Numbered from the stretch's first letter, positions 36,182 to 45,047 are shown. The stretch: 47,910 nucleotides of DNA from Saccharothrix sp. ALI-22-I (GCF_001984175.1 NZ_MTQP01000032.1:1-47910), one strand, 5' to 3'. Notes: a model not told the origin generated them from the letters alone. A program made the numbers and translations.

Positions 36182-36224
36182 GAAGCGCTTCACCAGCGTT
36201 CACCGGCGGGTTAGCGCTGTCAAC
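36182..36224 (-). promoter_or_regulatory. GH5 promoter with LacI-type operator
   Basis: On the minus strand TTGACA (36219-36224) is followed after about 27 nt by the palindrome GAAGCGCTTC (36182-36191) in the context GTGAAGCGCTTCGAC, about where transcription should start. The -10 box is weak. The same TTGACA-to-palindrome spacing occurs at 19934-19976. Confidence 0.55.
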
Positions 36225-36529
36225 CAGGGCTACCAAACGAGATTTACCGTGCTATGGCGATGATCCGATGATCCGCCGGTTCAGCGGCCCGCCACGAATT
36301 TGAGCGCTTCGACGCCTCCCGCCACGATCGCATCTCCGTCACCAGGTGCTCGGCAGCGGCGGCTCGACGACTTGGCGCGGCACGTCGTCGACCACCTGAC
36401 ACCGTGAACCACCTCGCCACAGAAGCCCTTCGAACCGGGACGTCGTTTTGTCGCAGTCGGGGACGTGTGGCGCGTCAGTCTCGGGTGAGACGCGCGCACC
36501 GAGGGAGGCGCCGGGTCGATCTGAACGGA

Positions 36530-36955
36530 CACCGGCCGCAACGAGGACGCGGTGCGGAAGTACGTCGAGGCTTGGTCGAGGCTGTCCAGGTCTTCGCACC
36601 CGGTGAGCGTTTGTCGTACTGCAACAGCGGCTATGTGGTGCTGGGCAGGCTGGTGCTGGTGGAGGTGCTGCGCGGGAAGTCGTTCAACCGCGCGCTGCGC
36701 GAGCAGTTGATCACACACTGGGGCTGGTCCACGTCGCGACGTGCGTCGACGAGGGCGATCCTGGCCCAGTCCCGCAGTTGGGTACGAGCGGGCGCGGCCG
36801 GACGTGTCCCTGGAGCCGGTGAAGACGTGGTCGCTCGTACATGCCACGGCTCCCACCGGCGCGATGCTCGCGATGAGCGCACGTGATCTGCTCGGCTTCG
36901 TCCGGCACCACCTCTCGACGCCCGACGACGTGATGCGAGAGCACCAGGTCGGCGT
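36530..36955 (+). pseudogene. Beta-lactamase-type serine hydrolase remnant
   Basis: Several frames join to give DAVRKYVEAWSRL, then VFAPGERLSYCNSGYVVLGR (the YxN motif), LREQLIT, and ARPDVSLEPVKTWSLVHATA, PTGAMLAMSARDLLGFVRHH. This is the C-terminal half of a class C beta-lactamase/D-aminopeptidase-like hydrolase. At least two frameshifts occur (near 36590 and 36740). The catalytic SxxK block is missing, and family C cuts the gene at 36956. The 250 bp before it has no clear gene. Confidence 0.65.
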
Positions 36956-38204
36956 TGCGCCTGCCGATAATCTCATCCACGCAGGTAGAAGGCGTACGAA
37001 GCTCAAGACCTCGAAGTGCTCACGGGGACGGCTGCCGTCTGCCGTGACGTCGACCGGCACGGCATGATGACCTGCTGTGCTGCTCCGACTGGCCTACCTG
37101 GGCGTGACCAACGCCTTCGCGTTGCTGCGCCTGCTGCCGACGAGTGATCGGGACAAGGACGTCGAGATACTGGCGCTACGGCACCAGATCACCGTGCTGG
37201 AACGCCAACTGGGCAACACTCGTCCACGGTTCTCCCTCGGCGACCGGGCGTTCCTTGCGGCACTGCTGCACCGACTCTCGGCCAACGCACGTCGCCAGCT
37301 CCGACTGCTGGTGCGCCCAGAGACAGTGCTGCGGTGGCACCGGGACCTCATCGCACGCCACCACACGGCCCGATCCCGCCCCAAACGGCCCGGCCGCCCC
37401 CGAACCGTCCGCTCCATCCGACTCCTGGTACGGCGCCTGGCGCGGGAGAACTGCACCTGGGGCTACCGTCGCATCCACGGCGAGCTTCTCGTACTCGGCA
37501 TCAAGGTCGCCGCGTCCACGGTGTGGCAGATCCTCAAGGACGCAGGAATCGACCCGGTGGACCAGCGCACCGCCACCACCTGGTCGGCCTTCCTCCGCTC
37601 GCAGGCTGACGCGCTACTGGCCTGCGACTTCTTCGAGACATCCACCCTGATCGGCACGCGCCTGTATGTGCTTGCGGTCATCGAGCACGCCAACCGCCGG
37701 ATCAGGATCCTGGGCGTCACCGCGCACCCGACCGCGTCCTGGGTCACCCAAGCCGCCAGGAACCTCGTCATGGATCTCGAGGACGCGGGCAGCCCCGCAC
37801 GGTTCCTGATCCGCGACCGGGACGGGAAGTTCCCGGCGCTGTTCGATGCCGTCCTCGCCGACGGGGGCATCCAGGTCGTCCTCACCGGTGTCCGGATACC
37901 GCGGATGAACGCGATCATGGAGCGCTGGATCCGCAGTTGCCGCCGTGAACTCCTCGATCGAACGCTGATCTGGAACCAACGGCACCTGCTCCACGCACTG
38001 CGCGAGTACGAGCACTTCTACAACACCCACCGACCCCACCAAGGCATCATCAACGCCCGTCCACTACAAGCGCTGCCACCACCGGCCACAGATCAAGCTG
38101 CGACCACCCAGCTCAGCGTCTGCCGACGACAGCGACTGGGCGGCATCCTCAACGAGTACCACCACGCCGCCTGATCTGCACGGACGCCATTTTCGGCAAG
38201 CACA
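36956..38204 (+). mobile_element. Complete family C IS481-like element (1249 bp)
   Basis: The left end TGCGCCTGCCGATAATCTCA (36956) and the right end, inverted, TGTGCTTGCCGAAAATGGCG (38204) are imperfect inverted repeats sharing most positions over about 29 nt. A 120-nt leader precedes the transposase. It interrupts a serine hydrolase remnant. I see no clear target duplication. It is probably the parent form of the remnants at 12852 and 26339. Confidence 0.8.
37077..38174 (+). CDS. Family C integrase-core transposase (intact)
   Basis: The protein has 365 residues from the GTG at 37077. An N-terminal helical segment (LLRLAYLGVTNAFALLRLLP, ILALRHQITVLERQLGNT) is typical of this actinobacterial group. 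A HTH and linker follow (GYRRIHGELLVLGIKVAAST). The DDE core has LLACDFFETSTLIGTRLYVL (Asp), IQVVLTGVRIPRMNAIMERW (Glu region) and FYNTHRPHQGI, ending LGGILNEYHHAA. No frameshift is present, so the element may be active. Confidence 0.88.
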   Translation: MLLRLAYLGVTNAFALLRLLPTSDRDKDVEILALRHQITVLERQLGNTRPRFSLGDRAFLAALLHRLSANARRQLRLLVRPETVLRWHRDLIARHHTARSRPKRPGRPRTVRSIRLLVRRLARENCTWGYRRIHGELLVLGIKVAASTVWQILKDAGIDPVDQRTATTWSAFLRSQADALLACDFFETSTLIGTRLYVLAVIEHANRRIRILGVTAHPTASWVTQAARNLVMDLEDAGSPARFLIRDRDGKFPALFDAVLADGGIQVVLTGVRIPRMNAIMERWIRSCRRELLDRTLIWNQRHLLHALREYEHFYNTHRPHQGIINARPLQALPPPATDQAATTQLSVCRRQRLGGILNEYHHAA

Positions 38205-38576
38205 GGGTTCGCCATGTCCACCGGCGGACCGCCCAGCGACATGCCCATCACCGTCCGCAACAACTCCTCCACGTCCGCGCCGGCCGCGACGCTGGTGTTA
38301 TCCCTGCCCGAAGGGGTGCAGGTGGTCGGCCCCGGCAACAACCTGCGGGGTGGGCCGCTGGTGCGGTTCGACGGCGTGGCGGACCAGACCGTCGGGTGCC
38401 CGGCCGGAGAGGGGACGGTGACGTGCACGGCGGAGCAGGACCTGCCCGCCGGCGGCTCGGTCACGTTCGTTCTCCGGCTGCTCGCCGGTCCGAAGTCGGC
38501 GAGCGGCACGATCACCGCCGGCTCGGGCGCGCCGGTGCCCGTGGAGGTGCCGCTCACGATCACCCCGAAGAGGTAG
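38205..38576 (+). pseudogene. C-terminal fragment of a secreted or surface protein with DUF11-like domain
   Basis: An open frame from the family C end, first ATG at 38214, encodes about 120 residues: MPITVRNNSSTSAPAATLVL, PEGVQVVGPGNN, GSVTFVLRLLAGPKSA and a final ITPKR. The pattern, an Ig-like beta-sandwich about unequal expansions, resembles DUF11 repeats of cell-surface proteins. The N-terminal part, including any signal peptide, was lost to the insertion. The region 38580-38817 has no gene. Confidence 0.45.
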
Positions 38577-38817
38577 GGCCCGGACAATGGAGCCGCGTCC
38601 GGCCTGACGCGGCTCTTCGATCCGGCCGGGACCTGGTCGGCGGACCGGCCTGACTGTCGAGGCGATCCGGTTCTGCTCGGACGGCGGGATCGTGCGGCAG
38701 TCCGGCCGGTCTCCGTGTGTCCGGCGCCGACGCGGTGGCCCGTTTTGGAGTTCGTGCGGAGGCTGCGCGACCGTGGCGACCACGAACGTCTACCCCGGCA
38801 CCACGAAGCCATGGTCC

Positions 38818-38935
38818 GCGGTGCACGACCTCGACACCCGCAGACTGCTGCGCACCCGCATCCTCGGCGGACTCGTCAACGAGTACGAACATGCCGCCTG
38901 ACCTGCGGCAATGACTCTCGGGTGGCACGGTCCGC
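38818..38935 (+). pseudogene. 3' end of a family B element
   Basis: The frame ends with VHDLDTRRLLRTRILGGLVN, EYEHAA, the last residues of the family B transposase, and is followed by a diverged family B right end (ATGACTCTCGGGTGGCACGG). Nothing else of the element is present. Confidence 0.65.
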
Positions 38936-39015
38936 AGTGTGCGGGTGCTCTACACCGGCAGCGGCCGTACCCGACCGCGCGACCCGCCCCGTCCTGCCTT
39001 GTCGCCCGGTGCGGG

Positions 39016-39519
39016 TCACCGGCGGGGCCGCAGCGCCTGGCGGTGGGCGTGGCCGATGAGACCGAACTGGTGGTCGGTGAGCGGGGCGGTCAGGCCGTCC
39101 TCGTCCTCTCTGCCGGTGATCGCCACCGTGCCGTGCCAACGGCCGGCGGGCGCGCCGAGGATGGTCAGCATCGCCCAGGCCAGAGGATTGGGCGGGTACA
39201 GCTCGGGCATCGTCGCGGCCACGTCGGGCGAGACGTCGGCGACCTTGGCGCGCATCCCGTGCTCCAGGGCGATGCCGTTGACCAGACGGCGGTGCGGGTC
39301 CACCGCCGCAGCGACCGCCGCCCACAGGGTCTCCTGGTAGAGGGCACCCCACTCGTCGGGGACGGCGTGACCGTCGACGCCGCGGGTCAGCAGCCCGCCG
39401 GTGGGGGTGATCAGCACGAACGACACCGGCCCCGGACCCGCCGGCGGCGGGGTGTCGGCCAACAAGGGCGTCCCGGGCCCGGCTGCGGGCCGCGCGCCGT
39501 GATCGGTAAGGGCGTGCAC
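39016..39519 (-). CDS. Hypothetical protein, 167 residues
   Basis: Opens at the GTG at 39519 and ends at 39016. It has mixed alpha/beta composition and recognisable strand-like blocks (VSFVLITPTGGLLTRGVDGH, LWAAVAAAVDPHRRLVNGIA, WHGTVAITGREDEDG). There is no signal peptide or membrane span. I do not recognise the family. The lack of stop codons, third-position GC bias and absence of a competing frame support it as real. Confidence 0.5.
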   Translation of the reverse strand: MHALTDHGARPAAGPGTPLLADTPPPAGPGPVSFVLITPTGGLLTRGVDGHAVPDEWGALYQETLWAAVAAAVDPHRRLVNGIALEHGMRAKVADVSPDVAATMPELYPPNPLAWAMLTILGAPAGRWHGTVAITGREDEDGLTAPLTDHQFGLIGHAHRQALRPRR

Positions 39520-39533
39520 ACAGCGTCACGGTA

Positions 39534-39725
39534 GTGGCTACCGCGGGCGACGGGCAGGCGCCGACACGCAGATTGGACCGATCGTGGCAACCGTTTCCCG
39601 ACTTCCCGAACCACGCAGGCGACACGGCCGCTGATCGGCTCTGCGACTCGGCCCGCTGCACGCAAGCCACCACCTTCCAGGCGTTCCTCGGCAATCCCAG
39701 GATCCGTGCCAGGGAGGAGGCTTGA
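39534..39725 (+). other. Short open frame of unknown status
   Basis: The frame encodes about 63 residues (DRSWQPFPDFPNHAGDTAAD, ARCTQATTFQAFLGNPRIRA), with Cys residues near the end. It may be the C-terminal tail of a recombinase-linked protein. The evidence is weak. It precedes the HTH fragment at 39823. Confidence 0.25.
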
Positions 39726-39822
39726 CTGCGACGTGAACACGGCCGGGTCCACCGAGTACTCGACGCCCTCGACACACCCGCGACCAGGCCGGCGGCCCGA
39801 CGACCAGCTCGGAGGGCACGTC

Positions 39823-40020
39823 ATGCCGCTGACCGCCGAACAACGCCACCGCAACGACGCCGGCATCCGCGCCGCGATGGACCGCCTGCTCGGCGGGCAC
39901 CTACCGCCTCACGGCGGCTGCGACCTCAACTCCCACCCGCGAAGCCGGGGTCGCCAGAACGGGCTTGTACGCACGCACCGACCCACAGGGCAACCAGCGC
40001 CCAGGGCCCTGCCGGCACGA
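39823..40020 (+). pseudogene. N-terminal fragment of a small HTH protein
   Basis: The ATG at 39823 has a GGAGGG site. It reads PLTAEQRHRNDAGIRAAMDR and LLGGHLPPHGGCDL. After a one-base shift near 39930 it continues TREAGVARTGLYARTDPQGN. I recall such proteins, with a HTH after GGCDL, beside recombinases in actinobacterial mobile elements; function is unknown. It is truncated by the family A left end. Confidence 0.45.
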
Positions 40021-40138
40021 GCCGGACGAAGATCAGGTACAGCAGTCGTAACGCCACACCTCACGATCATGCTCCTGCGGTTCGTGGTGCACGAGCACCG
40101 CAGCTCAGCGGCCCAGCGCGGAGTCCGGGCACCCCACA
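40021..40138 (-). mobile_element. Family A left end (copy 5)
   Basis: A somewhat diverged terminal repeat TGTGGGGTGCCCGGA (40124-40138) plus the leader and about 10 transposase codons (LLYLIFVRL-like). It truncates the small HTH gene at its inner edge (40020). Confidence 0.65.
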
Positions 40139-40237
40139 CCCGTCCGGCATGGAGCCTGCTGTTGCGGGCGGCGCGTCCGGTGGCGAGGCTTGGACCAGCG
40201 GGTTTTGCCGGCGAGGTTCGCGAGCACGTGGTGGGTG

Positions 40238-42319
40238 ATGCCTGTGCGTCAGCTGAGCGGCTTGCCCGTCGAGGCGACGAGCTTCATCGACCGGCGGCGG
40301 GACGTGGTCGAGGTGAAGCGGCTGCTGGGCCACGCGCGGCTGGTGACCCTGACCGGCACCCCGGGCGTCGGCAAGACCCGGCTGGGCCTTCGCGCGGCGA
40401 GCGAGCTCGCGCACGCGTTCCCGGACGGCGTGTGGCTGGTCGACCTGTCAGGGTTGCAGGAGCCGGAGCTGGTTCCCGACACCGTGATGATGACGTTCGG
40501 TATCCACGACCGGCAGGGCTGGTCCCCGATCAATACGCTGCTCGACCACCTGCGCGGTAGACACCTGCTGCTGGTCCTGGACAACTGCGAGCACCTGGTG
40601 GACGCCTGCGCCGCCCTGGCCCACGACGTGCTGAGCGCCGGCGGGCAGGTGCGAATGCTGGCGACCAGCAGGTGGCCGCTCGGCGTGGCAGGGGAGCACA
40701 TCCGGCCTGTTACACCACTCGCCGTGCCCGACCCCGGCCGACCGCTGCCGGCGCGGTCCAGCCCCCGCCGGGCCGCGCTGACCCTGCTGGAGGAGCGGGC
40801 GGCCGCCGTCGCGCCGGGGCTGTCGCCGACCCCGCGGGAACGCATGGCCATGGCGGGGATCTGCCGCCGGCTGGACGGGATACCGCTGGCGATCGAACTG
40901 GCGGCCGTGCAACTACGCGGCCTGTCGCCCCGGCAGGTGCTGGACCGGCTGGACGACCGCTTCGGGCTGCTTACCGGCCACGACCGGCAGGAGCTGCTGC
41001 GAGCCACGCTGGACTGGAGTTTCAGCCTGTGCACGCCCGCCGAACGATCGCTGTGGAGCAGGCTGTCGGTCTTCGCCGGCAGCTTCGACCTCGCCGCCGC
41101 CGAAGACGTCTGCGGCGGGAACGGCATCGAACACGCCGACGTGCTCCACGTGCTGGCCGGCCTGGCCGACAAGTCCGTGGTGCTCCCGGAGCAGCTCGAC
41201 GGCGACACGCGGCTGCGCCTGCTGCAGACGGTCCGCGAGTACGGGCTGGACAGGCTTCGCGCCGGCGGTGACGAGACGGCCCTGCGGATCCGGCACCGGG
41301 ACCACTACCTGCGGCTGGCCGAGTCGACCGAGGCCGGCTGGTTCGGGCCGGACCAAGTGCGGCGATGCGAACTCGTGCGACGCGACCACGCCGACCTGCG
41401 CGCGGCACTGGAGTTCAGCCGGGCCACCCCGGGCCAGGCACGGACCGGACTGCGGCTGGCGGCCTCGCTGTGGTTCTACTGGATCGCCGGCGGTCTGCTG
41501 CCCGAGGGGCGCCACTGGCTGGAGCAGCTGCTCCAGGTCGAACCCGACCCCAGCCGCGAGCGCGTCGACGCCCTGTGGGCTGCCGGCTACATCGCCGTCC
41601 TGCAAGGCGACGTGACCGTGGGGTCGGTTTTCCACGAGCTGTCCCGCATCCTGGCCGACCGGCTCGGGGACGATTCGGCGGCGGCGCGGGCGACCTCCGG
41701 CCTCGGCCTGGCGGCCATGCTCCGCGACGACAACCGCCGGGCCGTCGATCTGGAGAATCAGGCGCTGGCGCGACTGCGCCGACCCGGATCGGACCAGTCC
41801 GCCGGCATCACCGTGCTGGCCATGGTTTTCCAGGCCGCTGCGCTGGTGTACCAGGGGGAGATCGCCCAGGGAATCCACGTGTGCGAGGAAGCCCGGTCGC
41901 TGGCCGACCACAGCGGCGAGCAGTGGACCATGTCCTGGGTCCAGTACGTGCTCGCCCGCGCCGCCCTCGCGTCCGGCGAGCCGTCCGACGCGCTTGCCCA
42001 CGCCTGCCAGAGCCTGCGCATCCACCAGGCGTTCCACGACCCGCTCGGCGTCGCGACGAACCTCGAACTGCTGGCATGGATCACCGTCGCCACCGGCGAC
42101 CGCGGTGAACGTGCGCCCGTACTGCTCGGCGCCGCCCACCACGCCTGGACCGGGTTCGGCGTGCCCGGATTCGGGTCGCGGAACAACTTCGACCGCCCAC
42201 ACCGCGAGTGTGAGAACGCGGTTCGAGACGCGATCGGGGACCGGGCGTTCGACAACGCCTTCCGGCGTGGTACCCGGCTGAGTTTCGAGCAGGCGGTGGA
42301 GTACGCGCTTGCCGAGTGA
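40238..42319 (+). CDS. AfsR-like ATPase without DNA-binding domain
   Basis: The protein has 693 residues from the ATG at 40238. Walker A is GTPGVGKT (40-47) and Walker B LLLVLDNCEH. ARC and winged-helix motifs follow (CRRLDGIPLAIELAAVQLRG), then the TPR-like region, ending RRGTRLSFEQAVEYALAE. It aligns along its whole length with the protein at 15521, but it lacks the LuxR helix-turn-helix that the other has after residue 700. Either the domain was lost by a stop-generating event or this is a natural HTH-less form. Upstream is a family A left end. Confidence 0.85.
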   Translation: MPVRQLSGLPVEATSFIDRRRDVVEVKRLLGHARLVTLTGTPGVGKTRLGLRAASELAHAFPDGVWLVDLSGLQEPELVPDTVMMTFGIHDRQGWSPINTLLDHLRGRHLLLVLDNCEHLVDACAALAHDVLSAGGQVRMLATSRWPLGVAGEHIRPVTPLAVPDPGRPLPARSSPRRAALTLLEERAAAVAPGLSPTPRERMAMAGICRRLDGIPLAIELAAVQLRGLSPRQVLDRLDDRFGLLTGHDRQELLRATLDWSFSLCTPAERSLWSRLSVFAGSFDLAAAEDVCGGNGIEHADVLHVLAGLADKSVVLPEQLDGDTRLRLLQTVREYGLDRLRAGGDETALRIRHRDHYLRLAESTEAGWFGPDQVRRCELVRRDHADLRAALEFSRATPGQARTGLRLAASLWFYWIAGGLLPEGRHWLEQLLQVEPDPSRERVDALWAAGYIAVLQGDVTVGSVFHELSRILADRLGDDSAAARATSGLGLAAMLRDDNRRAVDLENQALARLRRPGSDQSAGITVLAMVFQAAALVYQGEIAQGIHVCEEARSLADHSGEQWTMSWVQYVLARAALASGEPSDALAHACQSLRIHQAFHDPLGVATNLELLAWITVATGDRGERAPVLLGAAHHAWTGFGVPGFGSRNNFDRPHRECENAVRDAIGDRAFDNAFRRGTRLSFEQAVEYALAE

Positions 42320-42508
42320 TCCTCGATCTGCGCCCCGCCGGGTTGGTCTGCGAGCCCATGTCCGGCGCCCCGCAACGGCAACACCTCGCGGCCGGGTCTG
42401 CGGTGATGGCGCCGAGTTCAGGGCCCATGCTTCGACTGCACGGCCCTCGGAGCGCAACTCGGTCGAGCAATGCCCAGAGAAGTTGCGGCAAGGGCTGCAT
42501 CGTGACCG

Positions 42509-43560
42509 TGTGCCGTTCGAAAGGTCATCGTTGCAGGTCAGCGGCGTGTTTGTACTCGTTGACGAGTCCGCCGAGGATGCGGGTGCGCAGCAGTCTGGGG
42601 CACCGAGGTCGTGCACCGGGGCGGGGTGCCGTCGCGCTTGGGGTGGTAGTTGGTCGCGGGCTTGGTGGGGTCGGTGTCGGTTGTAGTGGTTTTCGTAGGT
42701 CTTGAGGATTTGTCGTGCGTGGGCTTCTCCCGTGATCAGGATGTGGTCGAGGAGTTCGCGTCGGACGGTGCCGATGAGTCGTTCGCGGTGGGCGTTCATG
42801 CGAGGGGCTTGCAGCGCGCTGGTGACCACACGGAGGTCGTCGGTCTGAAAGACGGCGTCGAATGCCTCGCTGTACTTGCCGTCGCGGTCGCAGAGCAGGA
42901 AGCGCAGCGACTCCATCCGGGTGTCGAGGTCGGCGGCGAGGTTTCTGGCCTGCTGGGTTGTCCAGGCTTGGGTCGGGTGGGCGGTGACGTCGGTGATGTG
43001 CAGGCGCCTGGTGCCGTGTTCGAGGAACGCCAGTGCGTAGAGGCGTTTTCCGAGAATGGTGTCGATGTGGAGAAGTCGGTCGCGATGATGCTTGTGGATT
43101 GGGCGGTGAGGAACTCCCGCCAGGTCGGGCCTGCGCGGCGGGGTGCCGGGTCGATGCCCGCGGCGTGCAGGATCTGCCGGACGGTTGAAGGAGCAATTCG
43201 GTGGCCGAGTCGGGCCGGTTCACCCTGTAATCCGCCGATGACCCCACCGCGGGTTCTCCCTGGCAAGCCGTAGCACGAGCGACCTGATCGCTGCTTGGGT
43301 GGGTGGGCGTCCGGTGTGTCGGTGGGCTGTGTAGTCCCACCTTTCGGCGATGAATCCGCGGTGCCAGGTGAGCAGGGTGCCTGGAGCGACGGGGAAGACG
43401 GCCCGCTGCTGGCGGCGGCGGGCCACCAGTCTGGACAGAGCGGCGAAGCGGAACCGGTCTGAGGGCTCGTGGCGGACCGGGCCCGCGAACTGTCGGCGAA
43501 GGACCGCGTTCTCGTGTCGCAGCACGAGCAGTTCGGCGTCCTTCGTTGCCTTGCTGCGCA
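42509..43560 (-). pseudogene. Family B transposase, 5' truncated, several frameshifts
   Basis: The right end TGTGCCGTTCGAAAGGTCAT lies at 42509. Going upstream on the minus strand, the transposase reads LRTRILGGLVNEYKHAA, YNRHRPHQARDQLPPQARRH, MNAHRERLIGTVRRELLDHI, then in another frame ARLGHRIAPSTVRQILHAAG and, in a third, KATKDAELLVLRHENAVLRR at 43550. At least three frameshifts occur. Its first codons are missing, and it is joined to the COG0523 gene at about 43560. The region 42320-42508 has no gene. Confidence 0.75.
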
Positions 43561-44125
43561 GCAGCGCCCGGACGTCCAGGTGTGCCAGTTCCTGCCGCGC
43601 GGTGGTCGGGTTGAGCCGGTCGAGGACGGCGGTCACCCGCTCGTCCTCCGGTCCGGTCAGGACCAGGACGTCGGCGAACTCGGCCTGACCCACGACCAGT
43701 TGCGCCGCGGTGCGGTCGTTGCCGGCCGCGGCGCCCAGTCCCCGGTCGGCCAGGAGGTCGCCGCCCATCGCGTCGGCCGGCCAGGTGGCCCGGTCCACGA
43801 CCGTGACGACGGCCTCGACGCGGACCGGCTCGTCCATCAGCGCGAAGCACACCGCCTCGGGTTCCAGTGCCGGGTCCAGGTGCACCACCACCGGCCCGTC
43901 CAGGCGTCTCAGGAGTGGCAGCAGGTCGTGGCGCATCGTGCAGGACACGCAGCCGTGCGCCAGGCGCAATTCGGTCGACACGCCGTCGACCCAGCGGCGC
44001 ACGATGCCGTCGGCCAACCTGCTCAGGTCGTGGCGGACCAGCACCGCGCCCGGAAGGGCCCGCCATACCTCCTCGGCCACGGTGTGCTCGCCCAACCCGG
44101 CAACCAGAACGACGGAGGTGTCCAT
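43561..44125 (-). pseudogene. COG0523 (CobW-like) metal-handling protein, fused in frame to a transposase
   Basis: The ATG at 44125 begins DTSVVLVAGLGEHTVAEEVW. It continues with LAHGCVSCTMRHDLLPLLRR (metal-type CxxC), VVVHLDPALEPEAVCFAL, VVTVVDRATW and LVVGQAEFADVLVLTG, typical of actinobacterial COG0523 GTPase-like proteins linked to zinc limitation. The standard GxxxxGKT loop is not obvious. The C-terminal 150 or more residues are missing: after ARQELAHLDVRALL the frame passes into the family B transposase without a stop. A Zur-type operator lies 15 nt upstream. It is probably damaged. Confidence 0.65.
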
Positions 44126-44139
44126 GACACCACTACCAA

Positions 44140-44154
44140 TGACAATCATTTTCA
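44140..44154. promoter_or_regulatory. Zur-type operator
   Basis: TGACAATCATTTTCA on the plus strand, TGAAAATGATTGTCA on the minus, fits the actinobacterial Zur box (TGAnAATnATTnTCA, a 7-1-7 palindrome). It is 14 nt upstream of the COG0523 start and about 160 nt upstream of the histidine-rich gene. Zur with zinc would repress at least the COG0523 gene. Confidence 0.75.
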
Positions 44155-44313
44155 GCTCAAGCCACATCGGCGGAGAGGTGGTACGTCCGTTCGAGTGGGT
44201 GTGAGAGCGGCGGCATATATGCGCATGGCCTAATATGTTGTTGCGCTCGGTCACGAGCGTTGAGACATCCGGGTGCGGATGAAGCCCCGGTGGCACCGAA
44301 AGGCGGATCGCCC

Positions 44314-44610
44314 ATGACCACTGCACACCTTGAGCACACCGACCACGAGCACGCGCACGGCGAGGGTTGTGGCCACGTGGCGGTCCCGCACGTGGACCAC
44401 GTCGACTACGTGCACGACGGCCACCTCCACCGGGCGCACGAGGGGCACTTCGACGAGTGCGAGCCCGCCGACCACGGGGCCCACGACGAGCACGGCCACG
44501 CGCACGGCGAGGGTTGCGGCCACGTGGCGGTCCCGCACGGCGATCACGTGGACTACGTGCACGACGGCCACCGCCACGCCGTCCACGGCGAGCACTACGA
44601 CGAGCACTGA
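44314..44610 (+). CDS. Histidine-rich metal-binding protein
   Basis: The protein has 98 residues with 27 His and 3 Cys. Two tandem copies of one unit (about 13-46 and 62-95) each contain HAHGEGCGHVAVPH and HVDYVHDGH. The start at 44314 has an AAAGGCGG site. There is no signal peptide, so it is cytoplasmic. Unusual His, Asp and Glu content points to a zinc- or nickel-binding buffer or chaperone. Divergent position from the Zur-controlled COG0523 gene supports zinc. The DNA repeat shows internal duplication. Confidence 0.75.
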   Translation: MTTAHLEHTDHEHAHGEGCGHVAVPHVDHVDYVHDGHLHRAHEGHFDECEPADHGAHDEHGHAHGEGCGHVAVPHGDHVDYVHDGHRHAVHGEHYDEH

Positions 44611-44649
44611 GCGGCAGCGCGGGCCGGCGTTCGGTCCTGGCGTGGTGCC

Positions 44650-45039
44650 ATGAACGCGTACGAACACCTCATCCCGGCTCGGCGGCGTGAGGTCGCGAGG
44701 GTGTCGCTGCACGCGTTGGGAGCCCATCGCGCGGACCACCGACGGCTGGATGTCCGGTGCAGTCGCAGCCACCACGTGGCGGCCGTGTACGACACGAGTT
44801 CGGGACTGGTCTACGCGGCATCGGCCGGGACGCAGGCGCACGGGTCGCGTGCACGTGTCGACACCCCGCACCACGGCGACCGTCACGGTGCCGAACACGT
44901 CGACCTGCTCACCGAGATCGACACACGGGTGATGGACGACCGACTGCCGGCGTGGTGCGGCTGCGGGCCTCGGACGTTGTCGAGAGCCGACCTGCGGCGT
45001 GCCATCGCCGACGGCGAGCGGCACGTCCAACTCCTGTAG
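44650..45039 (+). CDS. Small Cys/His protein in Zur-linked block
   Basis: The protein has 129 residues. The N-terminal helical part RRREVARVSLHALGAHRA is followed by potential ligands: RCSRSHHVAAVYDTSSGLVY, RVDTPHHGDRHGAEHVDLL and AWCGCGPRTLSRADLRRAIA. The pattern of Cys, His and strand-forming residues suggests metal binding. It lies 39 nt after the histidine-rich gene in the same direction, probably one operon. I do not recognise a named family. Confidence 0.6.
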   Translation: MNAYEHLIPARRREVARVSLHALGAHRADHRRLDVRCSRSHHVAAVYDTSSGLVYAASAGTQAHGSRARVDTPHHGDRHGAEHVDLLTEIDTRVMDDRLPAWCGCGPRTLSRADLRRAIADGERHVQLL

Positions 45040-45047
45040 CCCCGGGC

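Noticed and set aside
34419..36263. 614-codon plus-strand open frame
   Set aside because: It is antisense to the GH5 gene, which has catalytic residues, a signal peptide and binding modules.
39870..40137. Apparent gene fusion reading through the family A end into the ATPase region
   Set aside because: The frame passes through a non-coding IS end; the ATPase has its own ATG at 40238.
40913..42916. 667-codon minus-strand open frame
   Set aside because: Most of it is antisense to the ATPase at 40238. Only its first part (42500-42916) carries real family B transposase sequence.
44251..45030. 259-codon Val/His-rich minus-strand frame
   Set aside because: It is the complement of the histidine-rich gene and its neighbour; low-complexity composition comes from the repeat.
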